A stretch of DNA of 13,151 bases from Leptospira wolbachii serovar Codice str. CDC. Its GTDB lineage: Bacteria; Spirochaetota; Leptospiria; Leptospirales; Leptospiraceae. The position numbers and the translations under genes are program-made. The stretch covers positions 1 to 13,151 of the forward strand of contig NZ_AOGZ02000012.1 in NCBI RefSeq assembly GCF_000332515.2, in the 5' to 3' direction. Positions 1-6,492 of this stretch are shown in pieces; the stretch's first letter is position 1, and each line of letters starts with the position of its first letter. The notes under the pieces are model-generated. The model had not been told where the DNA came from, did not search any database, and was given only the letters and a program-made list of their open reading frames with translations.

Positions 1-17
1 AGTCTAGTTCGTTATGC
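1..17 (+). repeat. attC-like site R0, 3' end only
   Basis: Only the last 17 bases of a site are present. They end in the core GTTATGC (11-17), preceded by GTCTAGTTC as in the type B sites at 1678 and 5348. The crossover is expected after G11. The bases that follow (GTTATGCGCAATGTCC) pair with those before the core at 679 (GGACACAGCGCATAAC), with mismatches only at positions 10 and 11. This shows that 12-834 is one cassette. Confidence 0.8.
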
Positions 18-203
18 GCAATGTCCAAAAAAATGAATTAAGAAAAAAAATTTCGCTCTTAAAGCAACAAATCTAGCTCACAATAAAACTTTATAAATAT
101 GAACTTTTACGATTCCTTTCGAAATAAAATTTAATAAAATTATATCGAATCTTACAAATCAGAACTTGAAAAAATCTAAATTCAAATTTTATTCAAAAAA
201 CTG

Positions 204-684
204 TTGGTCCGGGTATGGGGGCCTATTGTTGAATTGTCAAATAAAGATCATAATTTAATAATTATAAACGATAGAGGACAATTCTTTCTAGATTTAAAAT
301 CGAAATTGAAAAACTTGAATTTTCAAATTGAATTTCTATATTTATTCATATATTTCTATTTTCAAAATATGGAAAATTTAGATAAAGTTAATAGAAATCA
401 AAGTATTACTTGGTGAAAAATTTTCCTGATTTATTGACTGATCCATTGAAATAATATTTTATCTATAGAAATGAAATAAATGATATTGAACTCAATACTC
501 AATATAAAAAAATAATTAATAAATTGCAAACTGAAAGATCAAAATATTTATTTTCAAAATGAATATATCATGATTAAGCAGAATGTCTGATGAAACCTAC
601 AATTCAAAACGAGAAAAATTTGAAGAATTAGGTTTTAAATCTTTAATTTACATTTATTCTTTATACATTGGACACAGCGCATAA
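204..684 (+). pseudogene. decayed ORF remnants of cassette C1
   Basis: No intact gene is visible in this cassette. Three short + strand frames follow one another and look like pieces of degraded coding sequence: 204-416 (TTG start, 70 aa, hydrophobic and aromatic C-terminal half), 455-562 (no start, about 35 charged residues beginning YFIYRNEINDIEL) and 583-684 (ATG, 33 aa starting MSDETYNSK). The last one ends with a TAA inside the core of the next attC site, where intact cassette genes also tend to end. I recognise no family. The bases 18-203 are AT-rich and show no gene. An independent 33-aa gene at 583 is possible but has no clear ribosome binding site. Confidence 0.3.
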
Positions 685-840
685 CAGCGGGGAAACGCTT
701 CGCTTCGGCACGAGGCCTCGCTTGGGCTGCGCCACATTCCTCTCCGTCACGCTTCTCGCTACGCAAGAAGACGCGCCGACGCTAACGCCTCTTTCAGAGG
801 CTCAGCTACGAGGAACGTCGTCTCCCCTAGTTCGTTATGC
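679..840 (+). repeat. attC-like site R1 (type A, 162 bp)
   Basis: It runs from core GCATAAC (679-685) to core GTTATGC (834-840). Internal stems: GGGGA/TCCCC (P2), the mini hairpin GGC-tgc-GCC, TTCCTC/GAGGAA (P3), the hairpin CTTCT/AGAAG (P4), and the apical arm GC-TAAC-GCCTCT/AGAGGC-TCA-GC (P5). The site is far richer in GC than the flanking cassettes. Its downstream core arm pairs with the 5' arm of the site at 1678, not with its own 5' side. Small ORFs that cross it on either strand are by-products of the repeat. Confidence 0.85.
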
Positions 841-865
841 GAACATTTCCGAGAGCCCAATTAAA

Positions 866-885
866 AACGGGCGTCCATGCCCGTT
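866..885 (-). terminator. hairpin, possible minus-strand terminator
   Basis: The 7-bp stem AACGGGC/GCCCGTT (866-872 with 879-885) has a 6-nt loop. On the minus strand it is followed by TTTTTAATT, the form of a Rho-independent terminator that would stop antisense transcription entering from the toxin cassette. On the + strand no T-run follows. It lies between the crossover point and the toxin promoter and overlaps an ATG at 877 that could be mistaken for the toxin start. Confidence 0.4.
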
Positions 886-925
886 AGAGAGATAATAAAG
901 GATAAAAAGCTAACAAAAAAGCCTA

Positions 926-953
926 TTGACAGATATAACTCCTATGTTATATT
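926..953 (+). promoter_or_regulatory. toxin-antitoxin promoter with overlapping operator
   Basis: A perfect -35 box TTGACA (926-931) and a -10 box TATATT (948-953) are separated by 16 bp. The inverted repeat ATATAAC/GTTATAT (933-939 and 946-952) fills the spacer and overlaps the -10, as expected of an autorepressed toxin-antitoxin operator. Transcription would start near 960, so the GTG at 961 would be translated from a leaderless or nearly leaderless mRNA. Confidence 0.7.
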
Positions 954-960
954 ACGTCTA

Positions 961-1299
961 GTGTATGAGATAAAGAGAACTGAGGAACTAATTCTCTGGA
1001 TCAAGGAACTAGATAATGACGCAAAAAAGGATATTCTAGTTTCTATTGAAATTCTTAAGGAATTCGGTCCTAGGCTTGGACGTCCGCACGTAGATACTAT
1101 TACTGGATCTAAGATTAAAAACCTTAAGGAACTTAGAGTTAACAGCAAAAATAGACCTTTTAGAATCTTTTTTGTTTTCGACCCTAAAAGAAATGCTATT
1201 TTACTCATTGGCGGAAACAAAGCGACTTCGAAAAAGTTTTATCCAGTGATGATTAAAAAATCAGAAGAATTATATTCTGAATACTTGGGTGATTTGTAA
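961..1299 (+). CDS. RelE/HigB-family (Gp49-like) toxin
   Basis: This is a toxin of the RelE/ParE superfamily, phage Gp49-like branch. Known members are ribosome-dependent mRNA interferases neutralised by an HTH antitoxin encoded downstream. With the GTG start it has 112 aa, normal for the family, and begins V-Y-E-I-K-R-T-E-E. Family features are the helix EELILWIKELDNDAKKDIL, a G-R-P-H-V segment, the basic strand LKELRVNSKNRPFRIFFVF and the end strand NAILLIGGNKAT. An ATG at 877 would add 28 residues, but it lies upstream of a perfect promoter and inside a hairpin, so GTG 961 is preferred. The antitoxin frame starts 2 nt after the stop but is broken. The toxin may therefore be inactive, tolerated, or controlled by an antitoxin elsewhere. 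Sequence alone does not show loss of activity. Confidence 0.75.
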   Translation: MYEIKRTEELILWIKELDNDAKKDILVSIEILKEFGPRLGRPHVDTITGSKIKNLKELRVNSKNRPFRIFFVFDPKRNAILLIGGNKATSKKFYPVMIKKSEELYSEYLGDL

Positions 1300-1300
1300 G

Positions 1301-1629
1301 ATGCTTAAGAAAAACAAAAAAAGAAATTAAAAAACTTTAGATACTGACTTAGCTAAATTTGTTCCGCAAGATATAATTAACCAAGCAAAGGCTGAGGCTC
1401 AGAAAGAAATTTTCAAACTAAAACTCGCTGAGTTAAGACAAAACCAAGGTATCAAACAAACCGATGTTGATGGTTTTTCCCAGGTAAGCGTTTCTAGAAT
1501 TGAGTCTAGATCTGACATTAAAATTTCTACTTAATCGATTATGTTCATGCTTGTGGCTTTGATGTTGAAATTAAAGCCGTTCCAAGAAGAAACAAGAAAA
1601 AAGAGGAATTTGTTCTCTTAAAAGCTTAG
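1301..1629 (+). pseudogene. HigA-like (XRE-family HTH) antitoxin, broken
   Basis: The frame opens with ATG 1301 two bases after the toxin stop (M-L-K-K-N-K-K-R-N) and meets an in-frame TAA at 1328. The same frame continues with recognisable antitoxin sequence: K-T-L-D-T-D-L-A-K-F, then the helix-turn-helix region LAELRQNQGIKQTDVDGF and VSVSRIESRSDIKIST. A second stop at 1532 is bypassed by a -1 shift, after which the usual HigA tail is read (L-I-D-Y-V-H-A-C-G-F-D-V-E-I-K-A-V, ending VLLKA, stop at 1627). Two independent lesions make this a pseudogene unless the sequence contains errors. Undamaged it would have about 109 aa and would bind the toxin and the operator at 933-952. Confidence 0.75.
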
Positions 1630-1677
1630 TATAAACGCCATCCGTGGCTTAATTTGATTGATTACCTCGGAAACGTC

Positions 1678-1841
1678 GCATAACAGCAACTAACCGCTTC
1701 GCATCAGTACGAGTCCTCGCTTGGGCTGCGCCACATAGGCTTCTGGCACTCCCCTTGCATTCGCAAGTGTCGTTCCAGTCCCTAACGTCCCGTTACCGGG
1801 ACTCAGGGCCAGCCTACGTCGGTTAGTCTAGTTCGTTAATT
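1678..1841 (+). repeat. attC-like site R2 (type B, 164 bp)
   Basis: It runs from core GCATAAC (1678-1684) to GTTAATT (1835-1841). Stems: ACTAACCG/CGGTTAGT (P2), GGC-tgc-GCC, TAGGCT/AGCCTA (P3), the hairpin CTTGC-attc-GCAAG (P4), and CCC-TAAC-GTCCCG/CGGGAC-TCA-GGG (P5). The 5' arm GGAAACGTCGCATAAC pairs with the start of its own cassette after the core at 834, with one bulged base and the standard A.C mismatch. The bases after the right core belong to the non-coding cassette and recur at 6487 and 13135. Confidence 0.85.
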
Positions 1842-1871
1842 GCAATTGGTTAAATCTCTTAAAAAAAAATC

Positions 1872-2101
1872 AGCGCGCAATTTTTCTTAAAGATTCAAAG
1901 AGATACAAATAACTTTTCTCTGAATTATATCTAGGTATGGTTTGAACGTTTTTTGCGAGATTCAGGTGATTAAAAGAGAAAAATATGAGTGAAGAGATTT
2001 ACTTCGCTCATATTCATATTATTTTTTTTCACGGTTCCAATGCTTCATGAATGATTGGCGCGCTTTAAAGAAAAAGAAATATGAGCGAAAATTTGCGCGC
2101 T
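1872..2101 (+). repeat. long-range inverted repeat in non-coding cassette 1
   Basis: AGCGCGCAATTTTT (1872-1885) pairs with AAAATTTGCGCGCT (2088-2101) with one mismatch, enclosing about 200 nt that contain the terminator-like hairpin. In the second cassette copy the same repeat is a perfect 14 bp, so pairing is kept while the sequence varies slightly. These are the GC-rich islands of an otherwise AT-rich cassette, which suggests a closing stem. Confidence 0.55.
1982..2029. terminator. bidirectional Rho-independent terminator
   Basis: The stem ATATGAGTGAAG/CTTCGCTCATAT (1983-1994 and 2002-2013, one G.T-type mismatch, 7-nt loop) is extended by A1982-T2014. On the + strand a run of eight T follows at 2022-2029. 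On the minus strand the stem is followed at once by TTTTTCTCTTTT. It could end transcripts from both sides and would isolate the next cassette from upstream read-through. Confidence 0.55.
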
Positions 2102-2152
2102 TGGGATAAGCCAACTTCGTATTTCTAACAAATTCAATAGATAACCAACTGC

Positions 2153-2325
2153 AATTAACATCGCCTTACCGCTCGCTCAGGTCCTTATCCACTTCGCCTC
2201 AGATTTCTGTGGAAATCTGCTTCTCGTGGGGCCTTCGCTCGGCCTAAAGGCACATTTCGTGTCACGCTAACGCCTCCTACTGAGGCTCAGCTACACGAAA
2301 CGTCGGTAAGCCTCTATCGTTAGGC
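2153..2325 (+). repeat. attC-like site R3 (type C, 173 bp)
   Basis: It runs from core AATTAAC (2153-2159) to GTTAGGC (2319-2325). This third family has P2 stem CTTACCG/CGGTAAG, an extra hairpin CAGATTTC-tgtg-GAAATCTG enclosed by CCAC/GTGG, the mini hairpin GCC-taaa-GGC, P3 TTTCGTGT/ACACGAAA, and P5 GC-TAAC-GCCTC/GAGGC-TCA-GC. The P4 hairpin of types A and B is absent. The body is nearly identical to the site at 6803, and the two diverge only after GTTA at the right end. Confidence 0.85.
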
Positions 2326-2350
2326 GAAATGCATCAATAATTGGAGTAAT

Positions 2351-3175
2351 ATGGATTTTAACGAAATAACAGATACAATTAAAGGAAAATTATATGAACG
2401 AATTGGTAACACTTTTCTTTTTTCCTATTCTATATTCTTTATCAGTACGAACTGGATATTCTTATTCCAAATCATAAATTCCTATCCAATCAAAACCATA
2501 ATACAATCTAAACAAGAATATCCAATAGATTTTATTACTCCTATATGCTATGCAGCTTTATATTCATTATTAATGCCGTTAATCGTCCTTATAACAGAAT
2601 CATATAACGAATTAGCAAGAACTGGAACACTTAAAATCCGAAACTCAATGAGAAAAAAATGGCAGGAAGTAGAACTTACTACAATTCAAGCAATTGAAAA
2701 TAAGTATATAAATAAGATTAACCATTTACAAACAACAATAGCAAACGATGAATCACAATTTGCATCTTTATCTGCAAATCTCTTAAATTGGTTTAGACAA
2801 AAAGAAAAACTAACTGAAAATACAAATGTGATTTTTGTTAAGTGCGCAGAAAATCTTTCAGTAGGCGACGTTGCAGTAAATGTAAATGGCCTTGCATCCA
2901 GATTCACTTCAAGTGATTATCCAGTTTTAGGAATAGTTGTAAATAAACCAACTTCTTCACATTCCTTTATTATAAACCGAGGAGAAGTTCCTTTAGAAAC
3001 GTGTGATATATCACAGTACCAAAATATTAATAAAAATGGAACATATGTGCTATCAAGTAGATTCCCCGGCAGATTAGAAATACTGAGCGAAAACGATAAA
3101 GGCAAGTATTTAAAAGTTGGGAAAAAAGAAGCAGAAAAATTTATAATTGAGCTACAAAATCTTCAATTAACATGA
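2351..3175 (+). CDS. two-TM membrane protein with coiled coil and C-terminal domain
   Basis: I do not recognise the family of this 274-aa protein. Two hydrophobic segments (about residues 22-44 and 61-81) anchor it in the inner membrane. A charged, probably helical or coiled-coil region follows (about 90-155). The C-terminal 110 residues look beta-rich, with VGDVAVNVNG, YPVLGIVVNKPT and GTYVLSSRFPGRLEIL, and would lie in the cytoplasm if the hydrophobic segments form a hairpin. The ATG at 2351 has a good Shine-Dalgarno (GGAG, 2343-2346), one of the few in the window, and lies 31 nt after the crossover point; the stop is 8 nt before the next core. No promoter is visible in the short leader, and the terminator-bearing cassette lies just upstream. 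A sensor or defence role is possible but nothing shows it. Confidence 0.8.
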   Translation: MDFNEITDTIKGKLYERIGNTFLFSYSIFFISTNWIFLFQIINSYPIKTIIQSKQEYPIDFITPICYAALYSLLMPLIVLITESYNELARTGTLKIRNSMRKKWQEVELTTIQAIENKYINKINHLQTTIANDESQFASLSANLLNWFRQKEKLTENTNVIFVKCAENLSVGDVAVNVNGLASRFTSSDYPVLGIVVNKPTSSHSFIINRGEVPLETCDISQYQNINKNGTYVLSSRFPGRLEILSENDKGKYLKVGKKEAEKFIIELQNLQLT

Positions 3176-3183
3176 TGCACTTC

Positions 3184-3345
3184 GCCTAACAGCGCGGAAA
3201 CGCTTCGCTTCGGCACGAGGCCTCGCTTGGCCTGTGGCACATTCCTCTCCGTCACGCTTCTCGCTCCGCAAGAAGACGCGCCGACGCTAACGCCTACTAC
3301 GTAGGCTCAGCTACGAGGAACGTCGTCTCCGCTAGTTCGTTAGCC
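3184..3345 (+). repeat. attC-like site R4 (type A, 162 bp)
   Basis: It runs from core GCCTAAC (3184-3190) to GTTAGCC (3339-3345). P2 is GCGGA/TCCGC where R1 has GGGGA/TCCCC, a paired change. The mini hairpin is GCC-tgt-GGC (inverted relative to R1), P3 is TTCCTC/GAGGAA, and the apical stem is GCCTAC/GTAGGC around the fixed TAAC/TCA loop. The 5' arm GATGCACTTCGCCTAAC pairs with the start of cassette C4 (2319 onward) over 17 positions with one A.C mismatch. Confidence 0.85.
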
Positions 3346-3370
3346 GCAACGATCAAAATTTAAATTCATA

Positions 3371-4387
3371 ATGGAAAATACTAAAATTACTTACATTCTT
3401 GGAGCTGGAGCCAGTTTCAATTGTATCCCCATTGTAAAGAATTTTTCTGAAGATATGGATAATATCGCCAATTTAATTAATAATTATATTAAGAGGATTG
3501 AGAGATTAGTCGATTTTCCAAAACTACAGATAAATCCAGAAACAAATAAAAATTATATACTTTTCGACTACCTTAAAGATCTAAAAAATACCCTTGAAAG
3601 CCATGCATCTGTTGATACATATGCTCGTATTTTATCTATTAGAGCAGAGTCAAATGATCTACGAAATTTAAAATTTGCACTTTCAATTTACTTAACTATC
3701 CTACAATTACTTCGTAAAACAGACAACCGTTACGAGGTTTTTCTATCATCTGTGCTTGATGAAAAAAATGGCGACATTTCGTTACCTAACAATGTAAACT
3801 TCATATCATGGAACTATGATATGCAACTAGAAAAATCAATTTCAGAAATACTTAACTATGGACATCATAATAGCCATTTAGAGATATTGAATGTCTTTCG
3901 ATCGCCAGAGGAAAATTTAGATGATAAGAAGCCATACTTAATTAAATTAAACGGAACAGCTTCGTTTTTTTATCATTGGGGCAATAGAACTGATTTATTA
4001 GAATATAATTTTGCAAAAAGTGATAGAAATGGAATCCTAGAACTGTTAAAATATTCAGAATCAATCTTTAATAATCCAAGAGTACATGTTCCATTTGCTT
4101 TTGCATGGGAATCAGATAATAAATTAGTATTAAAAAATAGAGATTTAGCTAAAGATATTCTTAAAGAAACAGAAATTCTGGTAATTATAGGTTATTCCTT
4201 TCCTGTTTTCAACAGGAAAATTGATAGAAACTTACTCAAAGATTCTTTACGATTGAGTAAAATCTATCTGCAAAATCCTGAAGCAAATGAAATTCAATTT
4301 CGATTGAAATCCTTATTAAGCAGAGAGATTCCAATCGAGAATATATTCGATAAAAATCAATTTTATATTCCATTTGAACTTCTATAA
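3371..4387 (+). CDS. SIR2-like NAD-binding protein, possible anti-phage NADase
   Basis: This 338-aa protein has a SIR2-type Rossmann fold. The N-terminal strand and loop YILGAGAS (residues 8-15) binds NAD, ISWNYD (145-150) matches the N-x-D motif, IKLNG (191-195) is the KLHG-like segment, and LVIIGYSFP (270-278) matches the late G-x-S motif. SIR2-like proteins of this kind, alone or with partner domains, act in bacterial abortive infection by cleaving NAD+. Here the KLHG-like motif has Asn194 where the catalytic His usually sits, so activity is uncertain. The region between 20 and 135 is helical and shows no second domain. There is no signal peptide, so the protein should be cytoplasmic. Translation starts 31 nt after the crossover without an obvious Shine-Dalgarno. 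It is the only gene of its cassette. Confidence 0.75.
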   Translation: MENTKITYILGAGASFNCIPIVKNFSEDMDNIANLINNYIKRIERLVDFPKLQINPETNKNYILFDYLKDLKNTLESHASVDTYARILSIRAESNDLRNLKFALSIYLTILQLLRKTDNRYEVFLSSVLDEKNGDISLPNNVNFISWNYDMQLEKSISEILNYGHHNSHLEILNVFRSPEENLDDKKPYLIKLNGTASFFYHWGNRTDLLEYNFAKSDRNGILELLKYSESIFNNPRVHVPFAFAWESDNKLVLKNRDLAKDILKETEILVIIGYSFPVFNRKIDRNLLKDSLRLSKIYLQNPEANEIQFRLKSLLSREIPIENIFDKNQFYIPFELL

Positions 4388-4401
4388 AAGTAGATCGCAG
4401 C

Positions 4402-4566
4402 GGCTAACAGCGACTAACCGCTTCGCTTCGGGACTCCGCCCTCGCTCGGTCTGCGACACATAGGCTTCTGGCACTCCCCTTGCCTGCGCAAGTGTCGTGG
4501 CCAGTCCCTAACGTCCCGTTCCGGGACTCAGGGTCAGCCTACGTCGGTTAGCCTAGTTCGTTATGC
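4402..4566 (+). repeat. attC-like site R5 (type B, 165 bp)
   Basis: It runs from core GGCTAAC (4402-4408) to GTTATGC (4560-4566). Stems: CTAACCG/CGGTTAG (P2), GTC-tgc-GAC (third version of the mini hairpin), TAGGCT/AGCCTA (P3), CTTGC/GCAAG (P4), and CCC-TAAC-GTCCCG/CGGGAC-TCA-GGG (P5). The 5' arm GATCGCAGCGGCTAAC pairs over 16 positions with the start of cassette C5 (3339 onward), with mismatches only at positions 10 and 11. Confidence 0.85.
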
Positions 4567-4596
4567 GAAATATTTTTCAAATCTAAACTGAATTAA

Positions 4597-5337
4597 ATGA
4601 ATACTAAACAAATAATAAAACTAATTACTCTTTTCTTCATAATTAATAATCTTGTCGAAGAAATTTATTCGCAGGAAATTACAAATCAAAACAAAGAACG
4701 TAAGAAAGTTCATATTTACATTATGCCTTATTCTTTAAGCAGATATGACGAAACGCAATTCAGAAGACGTAGCGAAGATATTAATATATCAATACTTTAT
4801 GGAATTACAAATCGATTTTTCTTAGGCTTCACATATAATTTCGGAGAAAATTCAAAAAGTTACAATAGATTTGTACCTAGTGCATATTCGGGATACATGC
4901 AAACTGGTGAATTTTCAAGATCTAGATATGGAGAATATTTCATGATTAGATCTCAATATTTCTTCTATGAAAATTTCTATGCCAGCTTAAATATTGGAGT
5001 TGAAAAAAGCTTCACTACTGAACAAAAAAATTTCATTTATATTGGTCGGAATATCGAAGTTCAACCTTATTCTAAAATCACCACATATTCAGACAGATAT
5101 TTTTCTACTTTGGGAATTGGGTATCGAAAAGAATTTTTCGAAAACTTTCTGATAGGTACTGAATTTGAATTTGGAACAATGAATTCAAGTAAAGTTAGGA
5201 ATCACTATACTTTTGACCCAGGTTACTTTAATGGATTACCTCACAAATATAGAATGGAATTAAATTTCCCTCAAGAACCAGATAGAAAAGAATCAAAATT
5301 CTCGTATATTTCAATTTATGCTGGAATAGGTTTTTAA
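4597..5337 (+). CDS. outer-membrane beta-barrel protein
   Basis: This 246-aa exported protein has a signal peptide: N-terminal KQIIK, the hydrophobic stretch LITLFFIINNL, and probable cleavage after IYS (residue 25). The mature part alternates aromatic or hydrophobic and polar residues in strand-sized blocks: ISILYGITNRFFLGFTYNFG, FYASLNIGVEKSF, FSTLGIGYRKEFF, FLIGTEFEFG and FSYISIYAGIGF. It ends in Phe, the usual C-terminal signal for outer-membrane barrel insertion by BamA. An 8-10-stranded barrel is plausible; ligand and function are unknown. The start lies 36 nt after the crossover with no clear Shine-Dalgarno, and the stop is 10 nt before the next core. Confidence 0.7.
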   Translation: MNTKQIIKLITLFFIINNLVEEIYSQEITNQNKERKKVHIYIMPYSLSRYDETQFRRRSEDINISILYGITNRFFLGFTYNFGENSKSYNRFVPSAYSGYMQTGEFSRSRYGEYFMIRSQYFFYENFYASLNIGVEKSFTTEQKNFIYIGRNIEVQPYSKITTYSDRYFSTLGIGYRKEFFENFLIGTEFEFGTMNSSKVRNHYTFDPGYFNGLPHKYRMELNFPQEPDRKESKFSYISIYAGIGF

Positions 5338-5347
5338 AAAATACTTC

Positions 5348-5512
5348 GCATAACAGCAACTAACCGCTTCGCTTCGGGACTTCGCCCTCGCTCGGTCTGC
5401 GACACATAGGCTTCTGGCACTCCCCTTGCATTCGCAAGTGTCGTTCCAGTCCCTAACGTCCCGTAACCGGGACTCAGGGCCAGCCTACGTCGGTTAGTCT
5501 AGTTCGTTATAC
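5348..5512 (+). repeat. attC-like site R6 (type B, 165 bp)
   Basis: It runs from core GCATAAC (5348-5354) to GTTATAC (5506-5512). P2 is ACTAACCG/CGGTTAGT as in R2, the mini hairpin GTC-tgc-GAC as in R5, and the apical stem GTCCCG/CGGGAC encloses a five-base loop. The 5' arm AAAAAATACTTCGCATAAC matches the start of cassette C6 (4560 onward) with the A.C mismatch at position 11. Confidence 0.85.
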
Positions 5513-5627
5513 GACATTTTCAAAAAACTAATATAAAATATTGGAATTTAAATTTTTGGAATAAGATTCGAAGATTAAACTTTCCAGCTAGAAAAAACCT
5601 AAATTAATAAATTCACATATCGAAAAT

Positions 5628-6119
5628 ATGAAATCCCGCTTTATATTCTATATATTTTTGTTTTCTTCATACAATTGCGCATCAAATATTGAATATAAAA
5701 TATTCAATGAGAATATATATAATAAATTTGAAGCTAATCGAACCTTATTTTTAGAATTTCAGGATTTTAAGGAACTTCCTCTACTGATCAATATTCAAAT
5801 TAGAAAAATGAAAAAGATTTCTGAACACGAAATTAAGTGCGAAGAGATAATTCTTCAAGAAAAAATAAGATATAATAAAGAAAACATAGGAATAGACTTA
5901 GAAAGAAAGGAATATTGCGTTAATATATACCTCCATTACAACACCTCCCGATTTCTATTTAAAAACGAAAAAGCAGAATTGAAACTAGATTTCATTTCCA
6001 CAGAAAAATGCCTCCAGCAACCTAAAATAAATTCACCTTACCAAGAAGAATATAAATGCAATTATCTAGATTTTACAAATAAATCACATTCGTTAATCTT
6101 CATGAATCTTCCCGTTTAA
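5628..6119 (+). CDS. small exported protein, probable lipoprotein, likely truncated
   Basis: This 163-aa protein starts MKSRF and has a hydrophobic stretch (IFYIFLFSS) followed by Y-N-C (Cys17). Asn at -1 and Ser at -3 make a weak lipobox, tolerable under the relaxed spirochaetal rules. The rest is charged and beta-rich with several Cys; I recognise no family. The TAA at 6117 may be premature: the same frame continues open for 49 codons (6120-6266) and ends with TAA at 6267. That extension includes a hydrophobic segment (PPFVFFTPIPILLTGYI). The stop at 6117 leaves 211 nt to the next core, while other cassettes here leave 7-14. The leader is 121 nt, unusually long for a non-toxin cassette in this window, with no promoter I can defend. 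Confidence 0.6.
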   Translation: MKSRFIFYIFLFSSYNCASNIEYKIFNENIYNKFEANRTLFLEFQDFKELPLLINIQIRKMKKISEHEIKCEEIILQEKIRYNKENIGIDLERKEYCVNIYLHYNTSRFLFKNEKAELKLDFISTEKCLQQPKINSPYQEEYKCNYLDFTNKSHSLIFMNLPV

Positions 6120-6269
6120 AGAATTGATGAAAAACATGCAATCCTTACTTGGGGAATTACTTTTTCATCAGCAATTAGTAACCCACCATTTGTATTCTTT
6201 ACTCCAATACCAATCTTACTGACTGGATATATTACTGTTAAGAACGAAATCAAATTTGATATTTTCTAA
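6120..6269 (+). pseudogene. in-frame continuation downstream of the 5628 gene stop
   Basis: This open stretch follows the TAA at 6117 in the same frame. It reads R-I-D-E-K-H-A-I-L-T-W-G, then a hydrophobic span, then K-N-E-I-K-F-D-I-F before TAA. It has no start codon of its own with a ribosome binding site, so it is best read as the lost C-terminus of the upstream gene (213 aa in total). The hydrophobic span would form a membrane segment. The AT-rich 61 bases between its stop and the attC core show nothing else. Confidence 0.45.
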
Positions 6270-6330
6270 TTTCATTTCATTAATTAAATTGCTTAATTAT
6301 ATAAAACATACTTTTACACTTGAAAACGTC

Positions 6331-6492
6331 GTATAACAGCGTGGAAACGCTGCGCTTCGGCACTTACGGCCTCGCTTGGCCTGCGGCACATTCCTCTCCG
6401 TCACGCTTCTCGCTCCGCAAGAAGGCGCGCCGACGCTAACGCCTCTGCGAGGCTCAGCTACGAGGAACGTCGTCTCCACTAGTTCGTTAATT
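6331..6492 (+). repeat. attC-like site R7 (type A, 162 bp)
   Basis: It runs from core GTATAAC (6331-6337) to GTTAATT (6486-6492). P2 is GTGGA/TCCAC, a third paired variant of this stem. The mini hairpin is GCC-tgc-GGC and the apical stem GCCTC-tgc-GAGGC. The 5' arm TTGAAAACGTCGTATAAC pairs with the start of cassette C7 (5506 onward) with the single A.C mismatch. The right flank is the same non-coding cassette as after R2, although R2 is type B and R7 is type A. Confidence 0.85.

Larger units (their letters stand above)
1836..2319 (+). mobile_element. non-coding gene cassette, copy 1
   Basis: This 484-bp cassette comprises about 315 bp of AT-rich sequence plus its own attC site (2153-2325). 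It is nearly identical to 6487-6969, and a third copy begins at 13135. No ORF of useful length exists on either strand. It contains a central hairpin flanked by T-runs on both strands (1982-2029), a long-range inverted repeat (1872-1885 with 2088-2101) and the local stem ATCTCTT/AAGAGAT near its left end. The content suggests a structured RNA or a transcription-insulating cassette. Similarity to the second copy starts and ends at the GTT cores, as expected if it moved as a unit. Confidence 0.75.

Noticed and set aside
668..895. 75-aa + strand ORF across an attC site
   Set aside because: It is produced by the GC-rich repeat R1; equivalent frames appear at other copies with different endings, and the sequence is explained by stem conservation.
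942..1220. 92-aa minus-strand ORF
   Set aside because: It is antisense to the well-supported RelE/HigB-like toxin.
2686..3105. Two minus-strand ORFs of 62 and 73 aa
   Set aside because: They are antisense to the 274-aa membrane protein, which has a good ribosome binding site and cassette-consistent ends.
6297..6479. 60-aa minus-strand ORF (METTFLVAEPRRG...), repeated at 12048-12236
   Set aside because: Both copies lie inside type A attC sites and are identical only because the repeats are; no ribosome binding site or independent coding signal.
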